Source: Acidobacteriota bacterium (GTDB taxonomy: Bacteria > Acidobacteriota > Thermoanaerobaculia > Multivoradales > Multivoraceae). Taken from it: a stretch of DNA of 64,000 nucleotides. The notes beneath the pieces were generated by a model, which saw only the letters and a program-made list of their open reading frames with translations, did not search any database and had not been told where the DNA came from. The position numbers and the translations under genes are program-made. Below, one piece after another: positions 28,332 to 36,109 of the stretch; position 1 is the stretch's first letter; each line of letters begins with the position of its first letter. The DNA lies in contig QQVD01000053.1 in assembly GCA_003388555.1 (NCBI GenBank), positions 62,001 through 126,000 on the forward strand, read 5' to 3'.

Positions 28332-30554
28332 ATGCTGCGGAGCACCAAAGGACAGTCGTATCGTCGCGCCTCGACCACCGTGAGGGGTACGTCCAGCGCG
28401 ATCGGCGCCGTGGTCGGGGTGCTGGCACCGCTGTGGGTGGTGGCTGCCGCCGGTGCCGCGGACCTCAGCTACACCGAGGCGCAGGCGAGCGCCGGCGAGG
28501 CCGCCTACCGCGAGGCCTGCGCCTCGTGCCACGGTGGCTCGCTGCGCGGCAGCCATCTGGCGCCGAGCCTGATCGGCCCCCGCTTCGACGCCAGCTGGCG
28601 TGGGCGCACCGCCGACGTGCTCGCCTTCCACGTGCGTCGCATGCCGCCCGAGGGAACCGAACCGGCCCCGGCCGAGCCGCTCGACGACGAGGCGTACACC
28701 AACATCCTCGCCTACCTGCTGTCGGCCAACGAGATCGCCGCCGGCGAGGCGGCCCTGCCCGCCGACACCGCCAGCCTGCGGCGGTTCCGGGTGCCGACGA
28801 GACCGGGACAGGAGCTCGACCCGTTCGCGCCGGTCACCGCGTCGCGGCGGCAGCAGGCGCTGCTCGCCAACCTGCCGCCGGTCAGCAGCGAGATGTTGCG
28901 CCAGCCCCCCGCCGAGTCGTGGCTGCACTGGGGTCGCACTCTCGACGGCCAGAACAACACTCCCCTGGCAACCATCGATCGCGGCAGCGTGCAGCGACTG
29001 CAGACGGCGTGGCGGGCGCCGCTGCGCCCAGGCCTCAGCATGTCGATGCCGCTGGTGCACGCCGGGGTGCTCTTCCTGCACGCCTTCCCCGACACGGTGC
29101 TGGCTCTCGACGCGAGCAACGGTGAGGTGCTCTGGCGCTACGCCCACGAGCCGACCACGGGCTCGAGCCAGAAGATGGGCCTCGCCCTCTCCGGCCACAA
29201 GGTCCTGGTGCCGACCTCCGACCTGCACGTGCTGGCGCTCGACATGCGGACCGGCGCCCTGCTCTGGGACCACGCCATCGACGTCGACCTGCCGCCCGAC
29301 GCGAGAGCCGGTCACCAGCTGCGCAGCGCGCCGCTGGTGGCGGGTGACCGGGTGATCCAGGGGGTCACCGCCAGCTTCGCCTCGCGCGGCGGCTTCCTGG
29401 TCGGGCTCGATCTCGACAGCGGCGAGGAGGTCTGGCGCTTCAACACCATCGCCCGTCCCGGCGAGCCGGGCGGCGACAGCTGGAACCAGGTGCCCCTCGA
29501 TCGGCGCAGCGGCGGTTCCGTCTGGCACCAGGGGACCTGGGACCCCGAGCTCGACCTCGTCTACTACGGCGTCGCACCGACCTACGACACCGGGCCGCTG
29601 CTGCACCCGGTCGACGCGCCAGGGGTCAGCAACGCGGCGCTCTACACCAACTGCACCATCGCGCTGCGGCCGAAGACCGGCGAGCTGGTGTGGCACTACC
29701 AGCACATGGCCAACGACCAGTGGGACCTCGACTGGGTGTTCGAGCGCCAGATCGTCACCGTGCCCTGGAAGGGCGAGGACCGCAAGGTGGTGATGAACGT
29801 CGGCAAGATGGCGATCCTCGAGGCACTCGACGCGCGCACCGGTGAGTACCTCTTCTCGGTCGACGCCGGCACCCAGAACGTGATCACAGCGATCGACCCC
29901 GTGACCGGCGCCAAGACGATCGATCCCGAGAAGCTGCCCGATCCGCAGCGCCCCACGACCGTCTGCCCGAGCGCCGGCGGCGCCCGCGCCTGGCCGCCGA
30001 CGTCGTACAGCCCGGAGACCCGCTACTCGTACCTGCCGATCACCGAGTGGTGCATGGAGCTCGGCCAGCGCGGCGCCCGCCTGCTGTCGTCGGGAGTCGG
30101 CATCGCCTGGGCCGACCATCCCGACGCCGCGGACGGCACCATGGGGCGCATCCAGGCGATCGACGTCGCCTACCGCGAGCCCGCCTGGTCGCACGACCAG
30201 GTGGCCCCGATCTCCACCGGGCTGCTGGCCACCGGCGGCGGTCTGCTCTTCGCCGGCGATCTCGAGCCGTCGCTGATGGCGCTCGACCAGCGCACCGGCG
30301 AGGTGCTCTGGCGCCACCCGCTCGACGCCAGTCCGACCTCCACCGTGATCTCCTACGCAATCGGCGACAAGCAGTACGTCGCGGTGCTCGCCGGCGTGTC
30401 GAACCTGCACCTGGCGGCGATGGAGGGGCCGTACCGCGCGCTCGTCGCCGGGCTGGCGCAGCGTGAGGAGGCCGCGAGCCGGCCCGAGGCGCCAGCGCCG
30501 AACGGCGGTGCGGCGCTGTGGGTCTTCGCGCTGGCCCCCGAAGCCGAGCCCTGA
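28332..30554 (+). CDS. PQQ-dependent dehydrogenase with an N-terminal cytochrome c domain
   Basis: 740 residues. After a signal segment an N-terminal class I cytochrome c domain (about residues 45-140) binds haem at CASCH with Met in RRMPPEG. From about 180 a PQQ eight-bladed propeller follows with repeats such as GEVLWRYAHEPTT, GALLWDHAID, GELVWHYQHMANDQWDLDW and GEVLWRHPL, and a Ca/PQQ region in QWDLDWVFER. Quinohaemoprotein alcohol dehydrogenases usually carry the cytochrome at the C-terminus, so N-terminal placement is the less common arrangement. PQQ biosynthesis genes are not in the window. Electrons would go from the substrate (alcohol or sugar) to the haem and on to a membrane oxidase. 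Substrate unknown. Confidence 0.85.
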   Translation: MLRSTKGQSYRRASTTVRGTSSAIGAVVGVLAPLWVVAAAGAADLSYTEAQASAGEAAYREACASCHGGSLRGSHLAPSLIGPRFDASWRGRTADVLAFHVRRMPPEGTEPAPAEPLDDEAYTNILAYLLSANEIAAGEAALPADTASLRRFRVPTRPGQELDPFAPVTASRRQQALLANLPPVSSEMLRQPPAESWLHWGRTLDGQNNTPLATIDRGSVQRLQTAWRAPLRPGLSMSMPLVHAGVLFLHAFPDTVLALDASNGEVLWRYAHEPTTGSSQKMGLALSGHKVLVPTSDLHVLALDMRTGALLWDHAIDVDLPPDARAGHQLRSAPLVAGDRVIQGVTASFASRGGFLVGLDLDSGEEVWRFNTIARPGEPGGDSWNQVPLDRRSGGSVWHQGTWDPELDLVYYGVAPTYDTGPLLHPVDAPGVSNAALYTNCTIALRPKTGELVWHYQHMANDQWDLDWVFERQIVTVPWKGEDRKVVMNVGKMAILEALDARTGEYLFSVDAGTQNVITAIDPVTGAKTIDPEKLPDPQRPTTVCPSAGGARAWPPTSYSPETRYSYLPITEWCMELGQRGARLLSSGVGIAWADHPDAADGTMGRIQAIDVAYREPAWSHDQVAPISTGLLATGGGLLFAGDLEPSLMALDQRTGEVLWRHPLDASPTSTVISYAIGDKQYVAVLAGVSNLHLAAMEGPYRALVAGLAQREEAASRPEAPAPNGGAALWVFALAPEAEP

Positions 30555-30717
30555 GGCGACGTCGCAGCGCAGGGTCGGCACCGCCCGGCGAGCGCAGACG
30601 AGCCGGGAACCGAGTCCTCCTCGTCGGAGTCTGCACCGCGGACACCCACTGCAACGTCCGCTCGGCTCCTGTGCGAGCGTCGCGTGGTCGCGGCCAGCGG
30701 ACTCTGGAGGTCTCCCC

Positions 30718-31101
30718 ATGCAGGAGCTTCTTCGCGAAGCCGGTCCCCTCTTCGGCCCGGTGATCTGCTTCGGCCTCGTCGCCCTCTTCTTCGCCGCGCG
30801 CTATTCGCTGACGCTGGCACCCTCCGATCGCGCCGCCGGCGTCGGCTGCACCGTCGTCACGCTGCTCACCGGCGGCGTCGGTTTCCTCGGTGGCGCCCGG
30901 CGCGCGCTCGGCGTGCCGCGCGAGGTGCTCGAGGAGAACCTCCTGGTGGCGCTGATCGGCGTCAAGGAGGCCACCAGCTGCCTCACCCTGGCGCTGCTCT
31001 TCGCGGTGGTCGTGGCGCCGCTGCTCACAGCCGGCGCCTATCGGGCGACGCACGGCGACAGCGACGCGCGAGCCGCCGCACCGGCCCGGCTCGCCACCTG
31101 A
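30718..31101 (+). CDS. Small membrane protein, three helices, function unknown
   Basis: 127 residues from ATG 30718 with CTGGAGG just before it. Three hydrophobic segments (about residues 11-30, 40-58, 88-110) joined by short charged loops, and a central acidic amphipathic helix EVLEENLLVALIGVKEA. The shape is reminiscent of ExbB/MotA-like proteins but no conserved motif is visible, so no name is given. It lies downstream of the PQQ gene in the same direction, 163 bases away. Confidence 0.6.
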   Translation: MQELLREAGPLFGPVICFGLVALFFAARYSLTLAPSDRAAGVGCTVVTLLTGGVGFLGGARRALGVPREVLEENLLVALIGVKEATSCLTLALLFAVVVAPLLTAGAYRATHGDSDARAAAPARLAT

Positions 31102-31158
31102 TCCACGAGCCGTCGACCGCTCTCTTTGCCGCAGGCCCGACGCAGTCCCGGGGGCGAC

Positions 31159-31803
31159 TCAGCGCTGGGCTGACGGCCTACGGAACACGGCGCAGTAGGG
31201 CTCGCCGTTGCCGCCCGGCCACGGGTCGATCGACTCGACGAGCTCGAACCCGGCGCCCTCCATCTCGCGGCGCAGGTCGCCGGGCTCGATGCCGTGGCCG
31301 CCGCGGTCCGGAACCCCCTCGAGCCGGCGCCAGCCGCGCATCGGATCGGTCTCCACCACGGCCACCAGCCCCCCCGGTCGCAGCGCGTCCCACAAGGCGC
31401 GGCGCATCGTCTCGGGCTCGGTGAAGTGGTGGTAGACCATGCGCAGCAGGATCGCGTCGCAGCAGGACGGAGGCAGCCCCGTGCTCTGCTGGTCGCCGAG
31501 CACCACCTCGACGTTCCGGCGCCCGCTCTCGGCGAGCTTGCGCTCGATGCGCTCGATCTCCTCCGGGTCCACCTCGGTCGCCCACACCCGACCGCCATCG
31601 CCGACCTGGCCGGCGAGGAAGACGGCCCAGTCGCCGTCGCCGGCGCCGACGTCGGCGACGTGCATCCCGGGCCGCAGCCCGAGCACCTCGACCAGACGCG
31701 AGCGCTCCTCGGCGTCGCCGAAGGCGGCGCAGCCGCAGAGGAGGCCGGCGAGGAAGAGGATCGTCGAAGGCGGGCGAGGCCTGCGGAGCCTTGTCTCGTT
31801 CAT
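31159..31803 (-). CDS. Class I methyltransferase with a lipoprotein signal
   Basis: 214 residues. The first 25 residues form a signal with a lipobox LLCGC, then a Rossmann methyltransferase fold: motif I VADVGAGDGDWAVFLA at about residues 47-63, acidic ADTEVDPEE-like TEVDPEEIERIERKL, then LPPSCCDAILLRMVYHHF and LRPGGLVAVVET. All S-adenosylmethionine-binding motifs look intact. A lipoprotein anchored outside the cytoplasm would not have S-adenosylmethionine, so either the lipobox is accidental or the enzyme has a different cofactor; see findings. It is divergent from DUF1993 and ends convergently with the small membrane protein. Substrate unknown. Confidence 0.8.
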   Translation of the reverse strand: MNETRLRRPRPPSTILFLAGLLCGCAAFGDAEERSRLVEVLGLRPGMHVADVGAGDGDWAVFLAGQVGDGGRVWATEVDPEEIERIERKLAESGRRNVEVVLGDQQSTGLPPSCCDAILLRMVYHHFTEPETMRRALWDALRPGGLVAVVETDPMRGWRRLEGVPDRGGHGIEPGDLRREMEGAGFELVESIDPWPGGNGEPYCAVFRRPSAQR

Positions 31804-31994
31804 GGCGACTGATACGAGGCGAGCGCAGTCACGGTTGTGGCTTCGTCGCTGGTGACGTCCCTCCAGCGGCTGGCCGCTGCGGCCGCTCGGGCCTTGCGTC
31901 CGTCCAGGTGCATCAGAATCGCCGTCCTGTCGAGGCACGAGCTCGACCTCCAGGAGACGAAGCCACCCACACGCGCACTGCGCAGGAGCCGACC

Positions 31995-32504
31995 ATGAGC
32001 CACCTGATCTACGACCTGACGATCACCACCCTGCTGCGCTCGCTGAGCAACCTCGACGCGATCGTCAGCAAGGCGGAGGCGCACGTCGCCGCCGACGAGC
32101 ACCTCGAGCCAGAGACCCTGATCCAGGCGCGCCTCTACCCCAACATGGCGCCGTTCGTGTTCCAGATCCGCGTCGCCACGGACACGGCCAAGGGTGCCGC
32201 GGCGCGGCTCAGCGGCAGCGAGGTGCCGTCCTGGGCGGACGACGAGCAGACCTTCCCGGAGGTGCACGAACGCATCGGCAAGGCGATCACCTATCTCGAG
32301 AGCTTCGAGCCGGGGCAGTTCGAAGGCGCCGAGGATCGCACGATCGAGCTGAAGCTGGGACCGCGCACGATCGAGTTCACCGGCCGCACCTACGTCTCCC
32401 ACTTCGTGCTGCCCAACTTCTTCTTCCACGTCACCACCGCCTACGACATCCTGCGCCACAGCGGAGTGGTGCTCGGCAAGCGCGACTTCCTCGGCGGCGC
32501 CTGA
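31995..32504 (+). CDS. DUF1993 family protein
   Basis: 169 residues, ATG 31995 after GCAGGAG. Matches DUF1993 by its N-terminal helix with LYDLTITTLLRSLSNLDAIVSKAEAH, then ARLYPNMAPFVFQIRVATDTAKGAAARL and the C-terminal LPNFFFHVTTAYDILRHSGV. Members are alpha-helical proteins of the DinB-like (four-helix bundle) sort; conserved histidines could bind metal. No function is known. Its only same-direction neighbour is the yegP gene. Confidence 0.88.
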   Translation: MSHLIYDLTITTLLRSLSNLDAIVSKAEAHVAADEHLEPETLIQARLYPNMAPFVFQIRVATDTAKGAAARLSGSEVPSWADDEQTFPEVHERIGKAITYLESFEPGQFEGAEDRTIELKLGPRTIEFTGRTYVSHFVLPNFFFHVTTAYDILRHSGVVLGKRDFLGGA

Positions 32505-32613
32505 CGGCGTCGGTCGCCGGCCGGAACACGATTCCTGCCGTTGCGCTACTCTCGCCTCGTCGCGCAACGAAGCCGCGGCCACGACCGATCACCGTGCGAA
32601 GGGGAAGAGTCCG

Positions 32614-32955
32614 ATGGCAGGCAAGTTCGAGATCTACAAGGACAGGGCGGGAGCGTTCCGTTTCCGTCTCAAGGCGAGCAACGGCGAGAACGTGCTGGCC
32701 AGCGAGGGCTACAAGGCGAAGTCGAGCGCCAAGAACGGCATCGCCTCGGTGCAGAAGAACTGCGCCGACGCCGCCTGCTTCGAGACCCAGAAGACGCGCG
32801 GCGGCAAGTTCAAGTTCAACCTCAAGGCGCGCAACCGGCAGGTGATCGGCACCAGCCAGAGCTACGCCACCGAGGCGGCCTGCAGGAACGGCATCAAGGC
32901 GATCGCCAAGGCGGCCACCGGCGCCAAGGTCGACGACCTGACGGCGAAGAGCTGA
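32614..32955 (+). CDS. YegP-type DUF1508 protein
   Basis: 113 residues built of two DUF1508 repeats: FEIYKDRAGAFRFRLKASNG at about residues 5-24 and FKFNLKARNRQVIGTSQ at about 55-72, with matching FRFRLKA/FKFNLKA strands and a helix (AKNGIASVQKN, ACRNGIKAIAK) each. YegP proteins are small, widespread and stress-linked in some bacteria but lack a known reaction. The gene has an AAGGGG-like site before the ATG at 32614. Basic residues predominate in the second half. Confidence 0.9.
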   Translation: MAGKFEIYKDRAGAFRFRLKASNGENVLASEGYKAKSSAKNGIASVQKNCADAACFETQKTRGGKFKFNLKARNRQVIGTSQSYATEAACRNGIKAIAKAATGAKVDDLTAKS

Positions 32956-32979
32956 CCGGCTCGACCGGCCGTGCCGTGG

Positions 32980-33003
32980 GGCCCGCCGCCGCGGCGACGG
33001 GCC
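32980..33003 (+). terminator. Hairpin between convergent yegP and DUF2834 genes
   Basis: GGCCCGCCGCCG facing CGGCGACGGGCC makes two stacked stems (GGCCCG/CGGGCC and CGCCG/CGGCG) with one internal mismatch, in the gap between two stop codons. Probably a bidirectional terminator without a T-run. Confidence 0.5.
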
Positions 33004-33026
33004 GGGGCGGCACCGCGGCTGGGCGC

Positions 33027-33332
33027 TCAGCGACTTCCGGCGGAGGTGTCGCTCTTGCCGAGCAGCAGGTAGAGCAGCGGTCCGAACGAGCCGGCCGCCA
33101 GGGTGACGATCAGGTACGGCACGAAGGCGCGGCCGCGGCGCTGCGCGTCGCGCTGCATCCAGACGAGGATCAGCACCAGAGCGATGACCAGGTCGACGAA
33201 GACCTGCCAGCCGGCCGGGCTGTGTCGGTGGTAGTCGAAGATCCCGAGGTAGCCGACCTGCATCACCGCGTAGACGGTCAGCACGGTGAACGGGATCAGG
33301 AGTGCGACGGCGAGCCACTTGAGCGGATTCAT
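33027..33332 (-). CDS. DUF2834-like three-helix membrane protein
   Basis: 101 residues. Three hydrophobic helices (about residues 5-25, 43-59, 70-92). The loop GIFDYHRHSPAGWQVFVDL followed by ALVLILVWMQRDAQRRGR matches DUF2834, a family of small membrane proteins with no known function. ATG 33332 has GGAG before it. It is divergent from an XRE regulator gene, and a perfect inverted repeat lies between them, suggesting it is that regulator's target. Confidence 0.75.
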   Translation of the reverse strand: MNPLKWLAVALLIPFTVLTVYAVMQVGYLGIFDYHRHSPAGWQVFVDLVIALVLILVWMQRDAQRRGRAFVPYLIVTLAAGSFGPLLYLLLGKSDTSAGSR

Positions 33333-33424
33333 CTCCGGTCTCCTCTACGGTGTGCGCCCGGCGAGGCGCCGGCGCGCTGGTTTTCTCTGCCCGCCCGCAG
33401 CCTCACCCGATCGCCTGACGGCGC

Positions 33425-33447
33425 GCAATGACGTGTCAGGTCATTGC
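33425..33447. promoter_or_regulatory. Perfect inverted repeat, probable operator of the XRE regulator
   Basis: GCAATGAC-GTGTCAG-GTCATTGC: 8-base arms, 7-base spacer, 36 bases before the regulator ATG and about 93 bases before the divergent DUF2834 start. Repeats of this size between a regulator and a divergent gene commonly bind the regulator. Confidence 0.6.
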
Positions 33448-33482
33448 AGGACCGCCGAGCGCAGCGCGAAGATGGGCTCACG

Positions 33483-34379
33483 ATGACGACCAGCCCGCGC
33501 GCCGCGCCCGATTCGACCGCGTCCACTGCGTCCACTGGGCCCACTGGGTCCACTGGGTCTCCCGCGTCCGAGCACGCGTTCGGGCCTCGCCTGCGCGCCT
33601 GGCGCGAGTTCCGCCGCCTGTCGCAGCTCGATCTCAGTCTCGAGGCCGAGATCTCGCAGCGCCACCTCAGCTGGCTCGAGACCGGGCGCAGTCAGCCGAG
33701 CCGCAAGATGGTGCTGCAGCTCTCCGAGGCCCTCGACATCCCGCTGCGCGAGCGCAACGCCCTGCTCGGCGCCGCCGGCTACGCGGCGCTCTACCGCGAG
33801 CGCGGCCTCGACGAAGAGGAGATGGGCACGGTGAACGAGGCCCTGCGCAAGATGCTCGATCAGCAGATGCCCTACCCCGGGATCGTGCTCGACCGCGAGT
33901 GGAACGTGCTGATGACCAACGGCTGCGCCGACGCCATGCTGCAGGCGCTCGGCGGCGAGAGCCTGTGGAGCGAGATCGGCTGCGGCGAGCAACCCAATCT
34001 GGCGTTGCTGACCATCCACCCGAAGGGCCTGCGTCCGCTGATCGCCAACTGGGACGACGCGGCGCGCGAGTTCACGCTGAGGCTCAAGCGAGACCTCGCC
34101 GGCACCCGCGATCCGGTGCTGAGGCAGCGCCTCGAACGGATGATCGACATGGCGAGCGACCACCGCGATCCCGCCGAGCTCGTGGCGCCGGCGCTGATGC
34201 CGATGCTCACCCTCGACCTGCGCGTCGGTGAAGAGCTGCTGCGGCTGTTCACCGTGATCTCCACCTTCGGTACCCCACAGGACGTGACCACCGACGAGCT
34301 GCGCATCGAGTCGTTCTTCCCGCTCGACGAGGCCAGCGACCGGCTGCTGCGCCTGCTCGCCAGCAGCGGCGACGGCTGA
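33483..34379 (+). CDS. XRE-family regulator with MmyB-like ligand domain
   Basis: 298 residues. A low-complexity Ser/Thr/Gly/Pro start (residues 1-28) is followed by an XRE helix-turn-helix (about residues 33-95: LRAWREFRRLSQLDLSLEAEISQRHLSWLETGRSQPSRKMVLQLSEALDIP) and a C-terminal ligand-binding domain typical of MmyB-like regulators: PGIVLDREWNVLMTNGCADAML and later ELVAPALMPMLTLDLRVG. ATG 33483 is the first in frame after the operator. The tandem repeat at its 5' end encodes STASTGPTGSTG. Probably represses or activates the divergent DUF2834 gene and perhaps itself. The ligand is unknown; members of this family may bind fatty acids, inferred from structure. Confidence 0.85.
   Translation: MTTSPRAAPDSTASTASTGPTGSTGSPASEHAFGPRLRAWREFRRLSQLDLSLEAEISQRHLSWLETGRSQPSRKMVLQLSEALDIPLRERNALLGAAGYAALYRERGLDEEEMGTVNEALRKMLDQQMPYPGIVLDREWNVLMTNGCADAMLQALGGESLWSEIGCGEQPNLALLTIHPKGLRPLIANWDDAAREFTLRLKRDLAGTRDPVLRQRLERMIDMASDHRDPAELVAPALMPMLTLDLRVGEELLRLFTVISTFGTPQDVTTDELRIESFFPLDEASDRLLRLLASSGDG
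33521..33556 (+). repeat. Four 9-base tandem units inside the XRE gene
   Basis: GTCCACTGC, GTCCACTGG, GCCCACTGG, GTCCACTGG in exact 9-base register. They fall in frame near the start of the gene and encode the low-complexity N-terminus, so unit loss or gain would keep the frame. Confidence 0.9.
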
Positions 34380-34411
34380 GTCGCGACAGCGAGCGGGCTG
34401 CGGTGCGCTCC

Positions 34412-36109
34412 TCAGTTCGCCCAGTAGATGTAGTCGTCGCCGGCCTCCCAGGGCTCGAGCAGGGTCTTGTCGACGTTGATCGGTGAGGTCAGGGCAGACG
34501 GCCACAGCGACTCGGCCTGCTCGGCGTCGTGGGCCTCGAGCAGCCGGCGCATCGCGGCGACCCGCTCGGGCTGCTCGGCCGAGAGATCGTGCTGCTCGGT
34601 GGGGTCGCTCGCGAGGTCGAAGAGCCACACCGCGCCCGGCGGCTCGCTGACCTGCAGCTTGTAGCCGTCGGCGATCACCACCCGGTAGTCGCCGGTGCGC
34701 CAGAACAGCGCGCGATGGGGCGGCCCGTCACGCTCGCCGAGCACGTGCGGCGCCAGGTCGACGCCGTCGATGGTGCGGTCGTCCGGCAGTGGGACCCCGG
34801 CCGCCGCCGCCGCGGTGGCGAAGATGTCGAAGCCGTGCACCGGCGCCTCGAACACCGCTCCGGCGGGGAGCCGTGCCGGCCAGCGGAGGAAGTAGGGCAC
34901 GTGGATACCGCCCTCGAAGAAGGTGATCTTCCAGCCCCGGAAGGGACGGTTCACCTCGGGCAGGCCGAGATAGCCGGGCGCCCCGTTGTCCGAGGTGAAG
35001 AAAACCAGGGTGTTCTCCTCGAGGCCGTTCTCGCGCAGCGCCGCGAGCACCCGACCGACGCTGCGGTCGAGCGAGCGCACCATCGCGGCGTAGACCCGCA
35101 GCCGGTGGTCCTCGATGTGGTCCAGCGCCTCGTAGTCGGAGCGCAGCGCCTGCAGCGGCGTGTGCACCGCCCAGTGCGCCAGGTAGAGGAAGAACGGCCG
35201 CTCGCGGTTCGCCTCGATGACCCGCACCGCCTCGTCGGTGTAGTAGTCGGTGATGTAGCCCGGCGGCTCGAAGGCCGGCCCGCCGTCGTGCGAGGCGGCG
35301 TGGTTCATCGCCGCCCAGAGGAAGCGGTCGATGGGGTCGAACTCCTGCCTCGAATTGACCACCTCGGGGTGGTCCTCCGGCAGGTAGAGACCGCTCGCCA
35401 TCAGCAGGCTCTCGTCGAACCCCTGCTCGTTCGGTGTCATGCCGTCGCCGAGACCGAGGTGCCACTTGCCGATGTGCACGCTGTGGTAACCGGCGCCGGC
35501 GAGCAGCTCGGCGAGGGTGATCTCGGACGGCGGCATGCCCATCTCGCCGAAGGAGATCGACGGCGTCGACTCCGCCACGATCATCGGTGGACGCTGGTCG
35601 TCCTCGCGGCCCGAGATCCGCGGCAGCAGGTCGCTCATGCCCGCCGGCGTCGGCGTGAACTCGAATCCGAAGCGGGTGCCGTAGCGGCCGCTGAGCAGCG
35701 CCGCGCGCGACGGAGCGCAGGTGCCGTTGGCGGCGTAGCCGTTGGCGAAGAAGACCCCGTCGCGAGCCAGTGAATCGATGTGCGGCGTCGGCACGGAGCC
35801 GCCGGCGACGCCGCCGCCGAGCCAGGTGAGGTCGTTCCAGCCCAGGTCGTCGGCGAGGATGACGACGATGTTCGGTGGCCGTTCGCCGGCCGCCCGCCCC
35901 AGCGGATCACTGCCCGACTGCCACTCGATCGCCTGCGGCGGGCCGACGTCGAGGGCGCGGCGCTGCCGGATCTCGAGCAGCAGCAGCAGGATCTCGATGC
36001 GGTAGATCCAGGCCAACAGGGCCAGCGCGGCGAGGACGAGAGCCATGGCCGAGACGACGATTCGGCGTCGTCCGCGCACCGCTTTCGGGACGCCGTCCGA
36101 GGGGCTCAG
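34412..36109 (-). CDS. Membrane-anchored type I sulfatase, probable CTG start
   Basis: Hydrolyses a sulfate ester in the periplasm. 565 residues from CTG 36109. A single helix near residues 20-42 (VSAMALVLAALALLAW) anchors it. The catalytic formylglycine motif CAPSR is at Cys131, preceded by NIVVILADDLGWND, and followed by SGRYGTRFGF; metal and substrate residues occur in GKWHLG and TSDNGAPG. The motif is of the cysteine type, needing a formylglycine-generating enzyme that is not in this window. CTG 36109 overlaps the upstream stop (CTGA) and follows AGGAGG by 5 bases; GTG 36079 is an alternative with no good ribosome site. Co-translated with the 36106 protein. Confidence 0.9.
   Translation of the reverse strand: MSPSDGVPKAVRGRRRIVVSAMALVLAALALLAWIYRIEILLLLLEIRQRRALDVGPPQAIEWQSGSDPLGRAAGERPPNIVVILADDLGWNDLTWLGGGVAGGSVPTPHIDSLARDGVFFANGYAANGTCAPSRAALLSGRYGTRFGFEFTPTPAGMSDLLPRISGREDDQRPPMIVAESTPSISFGEMGMPPSEITLAELLAGAGYHSVHIGKWHLGLGDGMTPNEQGFDESLLMASGLYLPEDHPEVVNSRQEFDPIDRFLWAAMNHAASHDGGPAFEPPGYITDYYTDEAVRVIEANRERPFFLYLAHWAVHTPLQALRSDYEALDHIEDHRLRVYAAMVRSLDRSVGRVLAALRENGLEENTLVFFTSDNGAPGYLGLPEVNRPFRGWKITFFEGGIHVPYFLRWPARLPAGAVFEAPVHGFDIFATAAAAAGVPLPDDRTIDGVDLAPHVLGERDGPPHRALFWRTGDYRVVIADGYKLQVSEPPGAVWLFDLASDPTEQHDLSAEQPERVAAMRRLLEAHDAEQAESLWPSALTSPINVDKTLLEPWEAGDDYIYWAN

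Noticed and set aside
24265-28428. A single 1387-residue minus-strand frame
   Set aside because: Only its 3' end is real (the GerMN gene). The rest is a shadow of the amidase and tannase genes on either strand.
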